DNA of 64,000 nt from Clarkia xantiana subsp. parviflora (taxonomy: Eukaryota > Streptophyta > Magnoliopsida > Myrtales > Onagraceae). Where the stretch lies: the NCBI GenBank assembly GCA_036873135.1, contig JAPTYO010000005.1, positions 13,308,166-13,372,165 on the forward strand, read 5' to 3'. This document shows positions 1 through 11,874 of the stretch, piece after piece. The position numbers were made by a program, and so were the translations under genes. The notes below the pieces were generated by a model. That model was given only the letters and a program-made list of their open reading frames with translations. It was not told the DNA's origin and did no database searches. How positions within the stretch are numbered: the stretch's first letter is position 1; each line of letters starts with the position of its first letter.

Positions 1-263
1 AGGGCTCCGCCCCCAATATGCAATATCCAGTTAGCTTGACTTAGTCAAACCAACATTTCTAATCATGCATAAATACATATTGAATAATAAACAATTGCAA
101 TTCAGCCCACTAATTAATCCAGTCCAAAAAACATGTATCTCTGAGATCCATCCCCATAATCGAAACAAGGTTTAAAAGTTAGCAACCTTTCGAGCACTGT
201 GTAAGCTATTTTAGGTTTAAAACATTTGGATTTTAAAACTTGACCACCCTATTTTATTTAAAT

Positions 264-545
264 GACTTGAATTCGGTTTGGAAATCATTTCGGTTTAGTC
301 AATTTCGGTCTGGTTTGATCCGGTTCGGTCCAGAAAAATTCGGTTCGGGTCCGGTTTGGAAAAAAATCTGGTTCAGTTCGGTCCAGTTTAAAATCCGGTT
401 CGGTTCAAGACACAAAACCGGTTCGGTTAGATCCACTTAGTTACCCCGGTTCGACCCGACCCGACTAGGTCGAAACGATTGAGAAAATCCGGTTCGGTTT
501 TAATTCGTCCCGGTTTGACACATTGGACCGACCCAATAATTAAAA
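264..545. repeat. Degenerate CGGTT-rich repeats in the copia leader
   Basis: Many imperfect copies of short words such as CCGGTTCGGTT and TTCGGTCC follow one another. The same block appears inverted in the Copia-C leader at about 3500-3820, so it is part of the element and not an independent satellite. No open frame of note. Confidence 0.7.
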
Positions 546-741
546 TATGAAAGGTTGGGCCGAAATGTTTACTTGTGGCCCAAGTAGGGTTTTAAAGTCC
601 ATTAAAATATTTAGCTTAGCCACCAAGTAACATTAATTATATAAAATAATTTCCAATATCAATAATATATATATATATTTCGGCCAAAATGTAACACATA
701 TATATTTATTGCTAAGATTCTATCTTTAAGATTAAATCCAT

Positions 742-745
<4 letters not shown>

Positions 746-784
<39 letters not shown>
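746..784. repeat. AT dinucleotide microsatellite
   Basis: Nearly pure (AT)n run inside the AT-rich part of the Copia-B leader. A shorter counterpart lies at about 3284-3306 in Copia-C. Confidence 0.9.
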
Positions 785-788
<4 letters not shown>

Positions 789-1385
789 CGGAACCTATAT
801 ATAAATATATATTATTTATTTTTAATATCTTAAATAGGGAAACATATATCAACAATATATTTTCTCAATCTTTTAGGTAACTAAAATCTATCAATAATAT
901 CTTTAACCTATTTAAATATTTAGATATATTGATAGTTATATATATATATTTTTATATATTAATGTGAATCTATCCTAATGTTCACAATTATAGATATATT
1001 GTTACCTAGTTTAAAAATTAAAATATGGTAAACAGTATTATTTAAATATATAGCCGAAAATTTTGTTTGCTTGGGGACCAAGAAATTTAAAAAAAAAAAA
1101 AAAATTTACCTAAAATTTTTGGTACAAACACAAAAATTGGGAACAAGTAGTCAAATATTAAGATCAAATTTTAATAAGATCTACAATCCAATGGTTGATT
1201 TTGATAAATATCACATTTTTCATGAAGATCATGAACATCAAATTAACCAAGAACACCATGAAAATTTCGGACCACCGTAAACATAAAAATTCGAAATTTT
1301 AAAATCCTTCTTCTTAAAATTTCGGTCCGAAAATTTAAAAACTTTCAAGAACACCAATTTATCAAAATCATGAACTCTTAACACA

Positions 1386-1398
1386 GGCTCTGATTCCA
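1386..1398 (-). other. Primer-binding site of Copia-B (tRNA-iMet type)
   Basis: Minus strand reads TGGAATCAGAGCC, one base off TGGTATCAGAGCC, the site complementary to the 3' end of plant initiator tRNA-Met. It begins one base after the LTR end. Confidence 0.75.
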
Positions 1399-1399
1399 C

Positions 1400-1958
1400 T
1401 GTTAGATTACGAGGAGTAATCACTACGGACATTAAATCGTGGTACATGCTAGTAATCGAAATTACGCAGCGGAGGATTCGCACGTACCTGTAACGATGTC
1501 AGTAGTCCCAAGATCCTTCCTGCAGGGAGTTCACGATCTCCGATCGACACCCGTAGAGGTTCTGGTTAAGGAAGCCCTACGCGGTATGTTCTCCACAGCA
1601 AAGCCTCTGATCGATTCTTGGCAAGGGACAGATCTCTGGAGTGGTTCGGCCGAAATACCTATGTGTGGGGTGGAGGGTTTTTCTCTCCAAAACACTCTAA
1701 TGAAGAGATAGTGATTAACCCTAAAAATCCCCTAACACCATGTATTTATAGGAGGAGCAAAGTGGACAAAAGTCCACTTTGCCCACTCCAGTATTTCGGT
1801 CGGCCACTATGCATAAGGAGGAACAATTTTGGGCCTCTAACGTCAATTGGGATTTGGGTCTAGCCCAATTACCCTAATTTGACATGTACCTAATTTCCTT
1901 AGGTAAACTATACATATTATGGGTTACCAATTACGACGCCCATCACCATATGCTTACA
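1400..1958 (-). repeat. 5' LTR of Copia-B
   Basis: Read on the minus strand it begins TGTAAGCATATGG at 1958 and ends TAACA at 1400, a normal TG...CA LTR of 559 bp. It matches the Copia-C LTRs and the Copia-A LTR at 11278-11874. Confidence 0.82.
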
Positions 1959-2067
1959 CCACTTAGTTACCCCGGTTCGACCCCAACCCAACTAGGTCAA
2001 ACCGATTAAGAAAATCCGGTTTGGTTTTTAATCATATCCGGTTTTGCAAATTGGACCGGCCCATTAA
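1959..2067 (-). mobile_element. Copia-A leader fragment between two insertions
   Basis: These 109 bp match 433-545 of the Copia-B leader, and they continue without a gap in register at 10510 beyond Copia-C. They are therefore a piece of Copia-A leader caught between Copia-B on the left and Copia-C on the right. The last five bases, ATTAA (2063-2067), are the left target-site duplication of Copia-C. Confidence 0.78.
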
Positions 2068-2667
2068 TGTAAGCATATGGTGATGGGCGCCGTAAATGGA
2101 AGCCCATTAAATGTATATGTTACCTAAGACAATTGGGTAAATGTCACATTAGGACATTGGGCCAGACCCAAATCTTAGTTGACATGAGAGGCCCAAAATA
2201 TGGGTCTCCCTTATACATAGGCCGGCCGAACTTATTAGTGGGGATAAAGTGGACAAAGTCCACTTTACTCCCCCTATAAACAAGAGGTGTTAGGGGTTTT
2301 ATTAGGTTAATCTTTAATCCCTCCTTGGAGTTTTTTAGAGAGAAAAACCATCATCCCCATAACACCTATATTCGGCCGAACCTCACCTTCATCAAAGGGT
2401 GTTCCAATTTGTCTTCGAGCAAACACTCCGGAGATCCGTCCCTGTCAAGAATCGATCAGAGGCTTTGCTGTGGAGAATATACCGCGTAGGGCTTCCTTAA
2501 CAAAAACCTCTAGGGGTGCCGACCGGAGGACCGTGAACTCCATGCTGCAGGATCTTGGGAATACAAATTACTTCTAAGGTATGTGCGAATCTTCCGCTGC
2601 GTAATATCGATTACTAGCATGTACCATGTTCATAGTATCTGTAGTGATTACTCCCCGTAATCTAACG
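2068..2667 (+). repeat. 5' LTR of Copia-C
   Basis: 600 bp, beginning TGTAAGCATATGG and ending TCTAACG just before the primer-binding site. The family ending is TAACA, so the terminal base is mutated. A TATA-like TATAAACA at 2275-2282 suits the U3/R promoter. Confidence 0.87.
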
Positions 2668-2668
2668 G

Positions 2669-2681
2669 TGGTATCAGAGCC
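2669..2681 (+). other. Primer-binding site of Copia-C (tRNA-iMet)
   Basis: TGGTATCAGAGCC, the perfect plant initiator tRNA-Met complement, one base after the 5' LTR. This fixes the plus-strand orientation of the element. Confidence 0.93.
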
Positions 2682-4780
2682 TGTGTTAGGAGTTCATGAT
2701 TTTCATAAACTGGTGTTCTTGAAAGTTTTAATAATTTGGCCGAAAATTTAAGATAAGAAAATTTAAAATTTTTAAATTTTGAGATGGTAATGGTCCGAAA
2801 TTTTCATGAGGTTCTTAGGAAAATTTGATGTTCTTAGAAATATTTGATATTCATGATCTCCAAGAAAAACATGATTTTATCAAAATCGAACATTGGATTG
2901 TAGATCTTATTAAAATTTTATCTTGAAATTTGACCACTTGTTTCCAATTTCATGTTTGTGCCGAAAACCATAGTGAAATTACAAGGTAAAATTTTTAAAT
3001 TTCTTAGGCTCCAAGTTACTAGGTATATTGTTTACCATATTTTAATTTTTTTTATTCGAGGTAACAATATATCTATAATTGAAAACATAATGATAGATTC
3101 ACATTAATATATAAAAATATGTATAACTATCAATATATCTAGTTAATTAATAGGGTTAAAGATATTATTGATAGATTTAGTAACCTAAAAGATTAAGAAA
3201 ATATATTGTCAGTATATTTGTTACCCTGTTTAAGATATTGACAGTAAATAAAATATATATGTGTATATTAAGTGCCGAAATTTTACATATATATATATAT
3301 ATATATTGTTGATTGATTTAGTCTTAAAGATAGAATCTTGATAATGAATATATATATGTTTAATGTACGGCTGAAATATATATATTAGCAATATTGGAAA
3401 TTATTTTACATAATTAATATTTCTTGGTGGCTAAGTTAAGTTTTTAGTGGACATTAAAACCCTACTTGGCCCACAAGAATATTTCGGCCCAAACCCTAGG
3501 GTAAATGGGCCGGTCCAATTTTCAAAACCGGTCTAAGTTAAAACCGAATCGGGTTCTTAAATCGGTTCGACCTAGTCGGGTCGGGTCGGACCAGGGTAAC
3601 TAAGTGGATCTAACCGAACCGGTTTTGAGTGTTGAACCGCACCGAACCCTATTTTATTGGACCGGTTCGGACCGAACCAAATTTTTTAAAATAAAACTGG
3701 ACCGAAAAAGCCGGATTTTACTGAACTGGACCCTAACAGGATTTTTCTGAACCGAACCAAACCGGACCAAAATTGAATGAACCAAACTGAATTTTCAAAA
3801 CCGAATTCAAGTCAATTAAAATAGTGTGGTCAAGTTTTAAAATCCAAATGTTTTGGACATAAAATGGCCTACACAGTGCTCAAAGGGTTTATTATTATTT
3901 ACATAACAATTAAACCTTTATGCCTGGTTTCGATTATGGGGATGAATGTCGGAGATACATGTTTTTGGGACTTGATTAATTAGTGGGCTGAATTGCAATT
4001 TTTATTATTCGATATATATTTATGCATGATTAGAACTGTCGTCTTGACTGAGTCAAACTAGTTGGATAATGCATGTTGGGGGCGGAGGCCTGGTTAAATA
4101 TATGGTATGCGCACTAGGATAGATATGTTGTGATGGTTGAAATTGCGTAGGAATCATGTCTAGAATGATGTGTAACTGAATATAAGCATGAATTGCAAAT
4201 CAACCCCTAATGTTTAAAATATTTTTTTTTTAAATCGAAAACCAGCCGCCAAATGTGTATGATTGATGTGGAAATTTTCATGTTTGACATGTATGCTAGA
4301 ATGTTGAGGATGTAGCCGCATTTAATAATTTACTTGGAAGTAAGATTATGTATGCAAGCATGAGTTCCTCGGAACATTAGACGCATGACACATACGCATG
4401 AGTGTGGTTTGTGTGATGAATATTATTTGCGTATGATGATTTACATGGATTGTAGAATTATATATGCATGAGTTAGTTCATCGGAATATTTTTCAAAATT
4501 AAAAAAAGGGCACTGGGAAAGCCAAGATCGGGTATGCTTGTTTTGAAAATTCCTGCTCCGGTAATTTGCAATTAAAACTGTTTTAAAAGACTGATCTGTT
4601 GAATTGAAGACGACAGTAATGTAAACTCTTTCACTGCCATCTTCCATTGGTTTACTGGTGGTCGGTTGGTTTAGATGACTGAGGAATCGTTACTTGTCGC
4701 ATTTCATCTTAATAGATATTTGATGTATGCAATTATTTCTCAAAATGTTATTGTCTCTCTGATTTTGCATAATCATCGAT
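2682..4780 (+). other. Long non-coding leader of Copia-C
   Basis: About 2.1 kb between primer-binding site and gag with no useful frame. It is AT-rich, has a CGGTT-rich block at about 3500-3820 and TA microsatellites. The part up to about 4090 is mirrored in Copia-B; the part from about 4300 on is mirrored in Copia-D. Confidence 0.8.
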
Positions 4781-5640
4781 GTGTTAGTATCAATGGCTGC
4801 GATTAGTAATGTTATCTCACAAATGAACATGGGAGTGAAATTGAACAACAACAATTATAAGATCTGGAATAAGCGCGCGAAGATGGTAATTACTGAAATG
4901 AGAGGTTTGGAGCATCTGACTTCAAAACATGCCAGGCTAGAGGGAGACCTCACGGCCAATCAGAAAGAATTCCATGATCAATGGGATGCGAAGGATCAGG
5001 AAACTCGTTCCGCCTTGTTGCTTGAAGACGACATACTTTATGGGTATAATCACTTTGAGTCTGCCATGGACATGTGGGATGGTCTTAAGGCAGGGTTTGG
5101 TGTTTACACCACAGCCCAGAAGCGATCTTTAAACATCGCTTTAGACTCATACAAGGTGAATCCCAAGCACACAATGAAGGAGCATATTAGACACATGTTT
5201 AACATGCTTGCTGAACTCAAGGAGGCAGGAGAAATCCTGACCGAGGAACAGAAGGTCCAATGCGTGATCTGATCCTTCCCTGACTCTTGGAACAGCATGA
5301 AAATGCACCTTACCCATGCCACTCAACTCGATAACCTCGCGAAAGAGCGAGTTCATCTCGAGCTGGAAGAAGATCGTCTCAAAGCTGAAAAGCCGAGAGC
5401 GGAAATGCACCTTGCATCCTTGCATCCAGGTGAGCAAAAGGGTAAACGCAAGAGAAAGGGAAAGGGCCTTCAGGTTAAGGATGACAAGTCTTTAGCTCCA
5501 AAACCTCAAAAGAATTTCAAACGCAAGCAATTCGGTGTCAAGAAAAACAGACACGTAAAGAGGAAACTCGAACGTGTTTTAGGTGTGGCGTAAAAGGACA
5601 CCTTGCTGCTGCCTGCACCAATCCTCCCAAGGTACGTGCT
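4781..5640 (+). pseudogene. gag: Copia-C gag relic (capsid and zinc knuckle)
   Basis: The frame from 4781 reads as a Ty1/copia capsid, with the family-typical phrase YKIWNKRAKM near residue 25 and a helical region to residue 163. A TGA at about 5270 stops it. The same frame reopens with a lysine-rich stretch up to about 5590. A complete CCHC zinc knuckle (CFRCGVKGHLAAAC) lies at 5575-5616 in a different frame, so a small indel separates it from the capsid part. The role of the family is to build the virus-like particle and bind RNA in the cytoplasm. The product here cannot be whole. The fragment at 12330-12640 is a second copy of the start of this gene. Confidence 0.8.
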
Positions 5641-7329
5641 GAAGGATAATGATAACCTCATAAGTTCTTCAAGGACTCTTCTCACTCGAAAGTAATTCAA
5701 TTTACCATTTTTGGATTACAGAATCGAGGAGAACAAGCACAAACCTGAAGAGTTTGCCCCGGAAACATAAAGATTAAATGAAAGACTTTATCTTTATTTT
5801 CTAAAAGAACCTCTTCTTAATTTTCATTTTAAGATACTTAATGACAATAATGTTCCTTGAAATATAGGAAGCATTTCATTTTGAGCACGTGACAAATGCT
5901 TAGACAAAGTATTGATTACCCATCCTTCTCAGGCTATTCGATCCTTTATTGCTGTTTGATGCATTGCTTATAATTTTTTCTAGATTATTAGTACTCCATT
6001 GAATAAAAAAGATGATCATGTGAGAAACCGATTGGATTAAATTGAATCAAATTCAGAAATGAAACGATTTAACCATAAGTTAAAACTTTGGTAAATAACG
6101 CCACACGCGTGTGGACTTCGAAAGATGGAACATATCGTTTCAAAATACGAGTTTAATGATGAAGTGTTTTGATGATTAAGTGCTGAATTTTCATTTGCTT
6201 CCCTTCGGAAATAACTTATTGATAACGTTTACATCGATAAGAAGTATGCTTCACAAGCTACCATGACCTTGTAAAAGTATCAATTGACGCATAAGGTGAA
6301 AACCCAAAATGCTCAGTTCAGAGATGGGATAAAATCTCTGAGATAAGTTTGCAATTGAAGAAGGATAAAGTCGATTAAACGATTTTCCTTCAATACGCCT
6401 TGAATAATAAGTCAGGCTAGGCGTTCAAATCAAATGACACACTTCAAGAAGCACAGTTCGTAAAAATAATGTTAGAGTCAATCTATCAGTACGTTCCCGA
6501 TGGGATGAAGGGAGATGATTCATATATATGTAAAACCGTGTTCCAATGAAATCGGTAAGACACGTCGCCATAAAGCTAAAGAATGATAATTAGATAAATC
6601 ATATCATCATGTGACATTAATATGCGCATTAAACACGTATTTGGACTGAGAGTACGTTAACTGCTCTTAGAAAATACCTGTTTAAAGCTTTGAAAATGGT
6701 GTCTCGGTCGAACATGATACACTTGAGGACGAATTTCCGAATGCATAATCAATTTCAAACAAATGTAGTCTTGATCGAATCGAAGCCGGATTACACTAAC
6801 AATCAGGTCCCACTTACTTCGAGTGGGAGATTTGAACCGGCAACACAAGTGAATGACATGGTAAATGATAATGGAAACATTTTCATAGTAAATCCAGTGG
6901 GAGGAATAAACCCTACCATATGAAATCATTGTTTCCGCAAAGACGAGTCAAGTTGAACCTGATAGTCATGTTGCTGAACCACTGGATGAAAATCCAATAA
7001 TGCCACAACTACTTATACTACCCATTGTTCCCAGTGGGAGTGATCCGACCAACTTGTTTCCAGGTTCTAGTGATCAAGGAATTCATCTCGGAAGTAAAAC
7101 CCCAAGACCGAGAGGTCGTCTGAGGAAAGTTGAAAGTCAAGGTTCAAACACTGCTCTTGTTCCCGGTAGGAGTGATACTCCGATAAGAAGCATTATTCCG
7201 AGTGGGAGAAATGTTCAAACTCAACATGGGATTAACAAGCCTAGACGAAAGTCAAAGGCATCAAAATTCTCCCAAGAAGTATCCCATCGAGAAGGGTGAA
7301 AACCTCACTCTAACAATTGTTGACGAGCA
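5641..7329 (+). pseudogene. Eroded protease/integrase interval of Copia-C
   Basis: By position this should hold protease and integrase, but no catalytic motif can be read in any frame. The frames at 6690-6923 and 7000-7299 look like the variable linker that precedes copia RT (acidic, proline- and serine-rich, then basic). I infer heavy deletion and mutation. Nothing else recognisable here. Confidence 0.5.
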
Positions 7330-8857
7330 TTGGAAATGCCTCAAGTGGAGAAATGGAGGAAAACAATAAAAGAGAGAGATCGCCTAAATGAAAGTCATTA
7401 TAGTCTATTGTTGATTTACCTGCTAACTACAGGGGCGCAGAGATACGGTGAGTCCTGAAAGAAGCCTCACCATTGATGGAACAGGTCAGGCGATACAAGG
7501 CCCAGCTAATTGCAAAAGAATATACCCAACTTCACAGAGTGGAGTTTGACGAAAGAACTCAATGAATGTGTGTAAAACCACGGTTAGGGCCATTTATGGT
7601 CCTGGTTGCAGGTCTCGATCTCGAGCTGCACCAAATGGATGTTAAGACCGCATTCCTCCACGGAAATTGATCTATATGGAGCAACCGGAGGGTTTTATTA
7701 CTCCTGGTAACGAACGTAAAGTTTGCAAACTCCAGAGGTCCATTTACGGTCTTAAACAGTCGTCTCGGAAATGGTACCGCAGATTCCACGAGGAAATCGT
7801 AGGAAACAGATTCGTGAATCTACACAAGGATCCGTGCGTGTATTATAAGACCTCCGGGTCTAAGTATGTCATCTTAAACTTATACGTGGCCGACATACTC
7901 ATTGCCGCAAACGACGTGAGTTTTATGAACAAGTCAAAGTCCTGGTTGGCATCTGTATTCGAGATGAAAGACATGGGAGAGGCCACATACATCTTAGGCA
8001 TTAAAATTGCTAGTGATTGCGCTACTCGTAAATTATGTCTATCTCAAGAAGCTTATATCAACAAATTGTTGAAAAGGTTCAGATTACAAGATGCCAAACC
8101 CGTGGATACGCCGGTTGTTTTTAGGTGCGCACTGTCGAAACGTGACGGACCCAAGAACCTGGCAGAGCGAGAACAGATGAAGGGTGCATAGTATTTAAGC
8201 ATGGCCGGTAGTCTCATGTACGCCATGCATTGCACCCGTCCGGACATCTGTTACGTCGTGGGCCTAGTAGCACAATTCCAATCAGATCTTGGCTATCAAC
8301 ATTTAAAGGTTGTAAAACGAATTATTCGTTATCTGAAAGGTACTGCCGACTACGCACTGTGTTATGAGGGTAGGATGTTAGAATTGACCGGTTATAGTGA
8401 CGTCGACCATGGTGGCGATCTAGATGATCGTAAGTCCACCACATGAGGAGTTTTTCTCCTTGCTAATGCCGCCATTTCATGGACGAGCAAGAAGTAAACA
8501 TGTGTCGCGCTGTCTACGATTGAATCAGAATTCGTAGCCCTCTCCAAAAACGCACAGGAAGCGGTCTGGCTGAAAAGGCTTCTTACTGCACTGCATGGTG
8601 ACAAAGACGTGAGTAAACCCGTCATGGTACACTATGACAGTCAGGCAGCTATTGCGGCAGTTAAGAATCCAAAGTACCATAGTCGGACTAAACACATTGA
8701 TGTGAAATATTTTTATGATAAATTTATGGTAGAAGACAATATAATCACTTTGGAATACTTGTCCACTGATAACATGGTTGCGGACCCATTAACTAAACCA
8801 TTACGTGGGGAGATATTCGAAAAGCATGTAAAACCGCTTAGATTGCGTAGGGTTTAA
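7330..8857 (+). pseudogene. pol: Copia-C reverse transcriptase and RNase H relic
   Basis: The first RT block (KAQLIAKEYTQLH, then LHQMDVKTAFLHG near 7630-7665) is readable but interrupted. The frame at 7667-8191 carries MEQPEGF, the SIYGLKQS block and the active-site region. The usual YVDD is YVAD here (about 7890), so a catalytic aspartate is lost. The RNase H part follows at 8201-8857 with TRPDICY, RYLKGT, a TGA at about 8444, another stop near 8495, and the closing block KHIDVKYFYD. The domain order is that of Ty1/copia RVT_2 plus RNase H. Dead gene by several independent lesions. Confidence 0.88.
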
Positions 8858-9911
8858 AAGTGGCATGTATCTGTGATAACATTTTGATAATTGAAAGTTA
8901 CATTTTTAATAAACGAGAGAATTGCAATCGATTTTATGATCCATCGACGTCATAATGTTTGAATACATCAGATTTACGGTCTATAAACTAAGTTGTGGAA
9001 GGACGCAATCCTCTGCCAAACTATGTCGAATGTGGGCCTTACCTAGTCACACAAGTACGGTCGTCTTGCGGTGGGGGGAGTCTTCTACCTAGCAAGGCTG
9101 GCTAAGAATCAGGGGGATAAACCTGATTATGCAAGACGATTATCTAGTTTCGAAGTAACTCGACATGATCTTCATTTTGCAAATCGTCGTGATGAACTTC
9201 GTTCGTCATTTAACCACATTCTAGGCCAGATGAAAATCTGCGATAGCATGATTAACATATCCCATTCCTCTCAACTTAAAATTTCAGGTATGATATCGAC
9301 GCGTGCTTCATACTACGCGTGCCATGTTCGACCACGGGGTCCCAGCTCGGTTGTGCTAGATAAGAATCATCGTGATTCTAACAGGCGCAAACTTCTTCAC
9401 CTCGAGCGTGTGATTGATCCCGGGAGCCTTATGATGAGGCACCCGAAGTATCCTCACAGACTCAGAACTCATATCTAAGGTTAAGCTCAATGTTCGCTTC
9501 CCGGCGTACAAGCGTAGTGCTGAACAAAAAGGCCCAGTGACCACGTATTTGGAAACCGGTTGGGTTTGACTAAAGATATGAGCGATGGGGATGGTCAAGC
9601 TCTTACGGATGCGTTGGAGAAGTGTTCCTATGTGGAAACTGGACAAATGGAGAATTAACAGTTGACCTAGGATACAGCGCGGCACAATATTGTTTATAAC
9701 AGGTTGATTGAAGAAAAGGGAATCAACGTTCCGCGGGCGCTACAACATTCCTAACAGATGAGTAGCACGATGCCCGCCGTGTTCGCCGGTCGCACGGAAA
9801 ACCCCGTATGAACTATTCGGAAGCAAGGGCAAGATCGAATGAATGAAATGTTGATGCTGATTTGGACGACAATACATTAACAAACACCCTCCCATTCCGG
9901 CGAGTTGGAGC
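8858..9911 (+). other. 3' non-coding region of Copia-C
   Basis: About 1 kb between the end of RNase H and the 3' LTR. One frame is open at 9071-9478 but resembles nothing I know and has no homologous partner in the window. No clear polypurine tract is visible before 9912. Confidence 0.55.
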
Positions 9912-10504
9912 TGTAAGCATATGGGGCGCCGTAAATGGAAGCCCATTAAATGTATATGTTACCTAAGACAATTGGGTAAATGTCACATTAGGACATTTGG
10001 CCAGACCCAAATCCTAATTGACATGAGAGGCCCAAAATATGGGCCTCCCTTATACATAGGCTGGCCGAACGTATTAGTGGGGATAAAGTGGACTTTTGTC
10101 CACTTTACTCCCCCTATAAATAAGAGGTGTTAGGGGTTTTATTAGGTTAATCCTTAATCCCTCCTTGGAGTGTTTTAGAGAGAAAAACTCTCATCCCCAT
10201 AACACCTATATTCGGTCGAACCTCACCTTCACTAAAGGGTGTGCCAATTTGCCTTCGAGCAAACACTCTGGAGATCCGTCCCTGTAAAGAATCGATCAGA
10301 AGCTTTGCTGTGGAGAATATACCGTGTAGGGCTTCCTTAACAAGAACCTCTACGGATGCAGACCGGAGGACCGTGAACTCCCTGCTGCAGGATCTTTGGG
10401 ACTACGGATTACTTCTGATGTATGTGCGAATCTTCCACTAGGTAATATCGATTACTAGGATGTACCATGTTTGTAGTATCCGTAGTGATTACTCCCCGTA
10501 ATCT
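9912..10504 (+). repeat. 3' LTR of Copia-C
   Basis: Starts TGTAAGCATATGG like the 5' LTR and runs to CCCCGTAATCT. The last four or so bases of the family LTR (AACA) are missing before the ATTAA duplication at 10505-10509. Confidence 0.85.
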
Positions 10505-11263
10505 ATTAATTAAACCCCTAGGGTTCGGCCGAAATAATCTTGTGGGATGAGTAGGGTTTTAAAGTCCACTAAAAATTTAACTTAGCCTCCAAAAATTATT
10601 AACTATGTAAAATAATTTCCAATATTGCATATATATATAAAAAAAAACTCGGTCACATCTATATATATATATAAATTTCGGGCTTACTATATATATATAT
10701 ATATTTATTTATTGTCAATATTTTTATTAGGGAACAAATATACTGATATATTTTCTTAATCTTTTAGGTAACTAAATCTATCAATAATATTTTTATCCCT
10801 ATAAATTAGCTAGATATATTGATAGTTATATATATTTCTATATATTAGTGTGAACTTATCCATATATTTCCAATTATAGATATATTGCCGCCTTTAAAAA
10901 AAATTAAATATGGTAAACAATATCAATAATATTTTCGGCCGAAACTTGATTACTAGGGGCCTAATAAATTAAAATATTTAGCTTATTAATTCTCCTAGGG
11001 TTCGCCGAAACACATAATTAGAAAAAGTTGTCAAATTTCAAGATCAAATTTTAATAAGATCTACAATCCAATGTTTGATTTTGATAAAAGTCACATTTTT
11101 CTTGAATATCATGAACATCAAATTTTACTAAGAACACCATGAAAATTTCGGCACTAATAATTATAAAAAATCGGAAATTTTTAAATTTTCACTTTAAAAA
11201 TTTCGGCCAAAAATGTTAAAAATCAAGAACACCAATTTATCAAAATCAAGAACTTCTAACAAA

Positions 11264-11276
11264 AGCTCGGATACCA
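11264..11276 (-). other. Primer-binding site of Copia-A
   Basis: Minus strand TGGTATCCGAGCT, two mismatches from the tRNA-iMet site, next to the LTR end. Confidence 0.7.
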
Positions 11277-11277
11277 C

Positions 11278-11874
11278 TGTAGGATTACGGGGCAGATTAC
11301 TATGGAAACTTAAACACATGGACATGCTTGTAATAAGAATTACGCAACGGAAGATGTGCACATACCTTAAACATTTTCCGTAGTCCCAAGATCTTGCTGA
11401 GGGAGTTCTCGATCCACAGGACGGAACCCGTAGATGTTCTTGTTAAGGAAGCCCTACGCGGTATAGTCTCCACAGCAAAGCCTCTGATCGATTCTTGGTA
11501 GGGACGAATCCCTGGAGTGTTTGCTCGAAGCAAATTGGCACACCCTTGGTGTCTGGTGAGGTTCGACCGAACTATGTATTTAGGGAGGAGGGCTCTCTCA
11601 AATCACCACTAAGGAGAAATTGTGAATTACCCTAATAAAAAAACATTAACGCCCCTTATTTATAGGAGGAGCAAAGTGGATAAAAGTCCACTTTGCCACT
11701 TGTTAAGTTTGGCCGGCCTATGTAGTATAAGGGATGCCCAATTTTGGGTCTCTCATGTCAATTGGGATTTGGGTCAAGCCAACTTTCCCTGTTGTGACAT
11801 TTACCCAATTTCTTAGGTAACATATACATATTAATGGGCTTCCATATACGGCGCCCAATCACCATATGCTAACA
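11278..11874 (-). repeat. 5' LTR of Copia-A
   Basis: Minus strand begins TGTTAGCATATGG and ends CCTACA, 597 bp, clearly the same LTR as in Copia-B and Copia-C. Confidence 0.83.

Larger units (their letters stand above)
1..1958 (-). mobile_element. Copia-B, 5' part of a Ty1/copia element, runs off left edge
   Basis: On the minus strand this reads LTR (1958 to 1400), primer-binding site, then about 1.4 kb of non-coding leader up to the window edge. It is the reverse complement, with scattered differences, of the first 2 kb of Copia-C (2068 to about 4090), so both belong to one family. The LTR starts exactly at the junction with Copia-A leader sequence at 1958/1959, which indicates insertion of B into A. 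No coding region falls inside the window; gag would lie to the left of position 1. Confidence 0.8.
2068..10504 (+). mobile_element. Copia-C, full-length but decayed Ty1/copia element
   Basis: Two LTRs (2068-2667, 9912-10504) flank a primer-binding site, a leader of about 2.1 kb, a gag relic, a badly eroded protease/integrase region, and an RT-RNaseH relic ordered as in Ty1/copia. The flanking bases are ATTAA on both sides (2063-2067 and 10505-10509), a 5-bp target-site duplication. Stop codons and frameshifts in gag and pol make it non-autonomous. It lies in the leader of Copia-A, a member of the same family in the opposite orientation. Confidence 0.88.
10505..11874 (-). mobile_element. Copia-A: leader and 5' LTR
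   Basis: On the minus strand this reads 5' LTR (11874 to 11278), a primer-binding site, then leader to 10505. The leader resumes at 2067 on the other side of Copia-C. No coding part is in the window. The LTR start at 11874 abuts Copia-D leader sequence, so A inserted into D. Confidence 0.8.

Noticed and set aside
1439..1863. Frames of 81-90 codons in the Copia-B LTR
   Set aside because: They lie in LTR sequence shared with the other copies, where the frames are not preserved.
2669..2681. tRNA-Met-like sequence
   Set aside because: Only the 3' complement of the tRNA is present; it is the primer-binding site, and no tRNA gene can be folded here.
9071..9478. 135-codon frame in the Copia-C 3' region as a gene
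   Set aside because: No recognisable domain, no homologous copy in the window, and it sits in a decayed non-coding interval.
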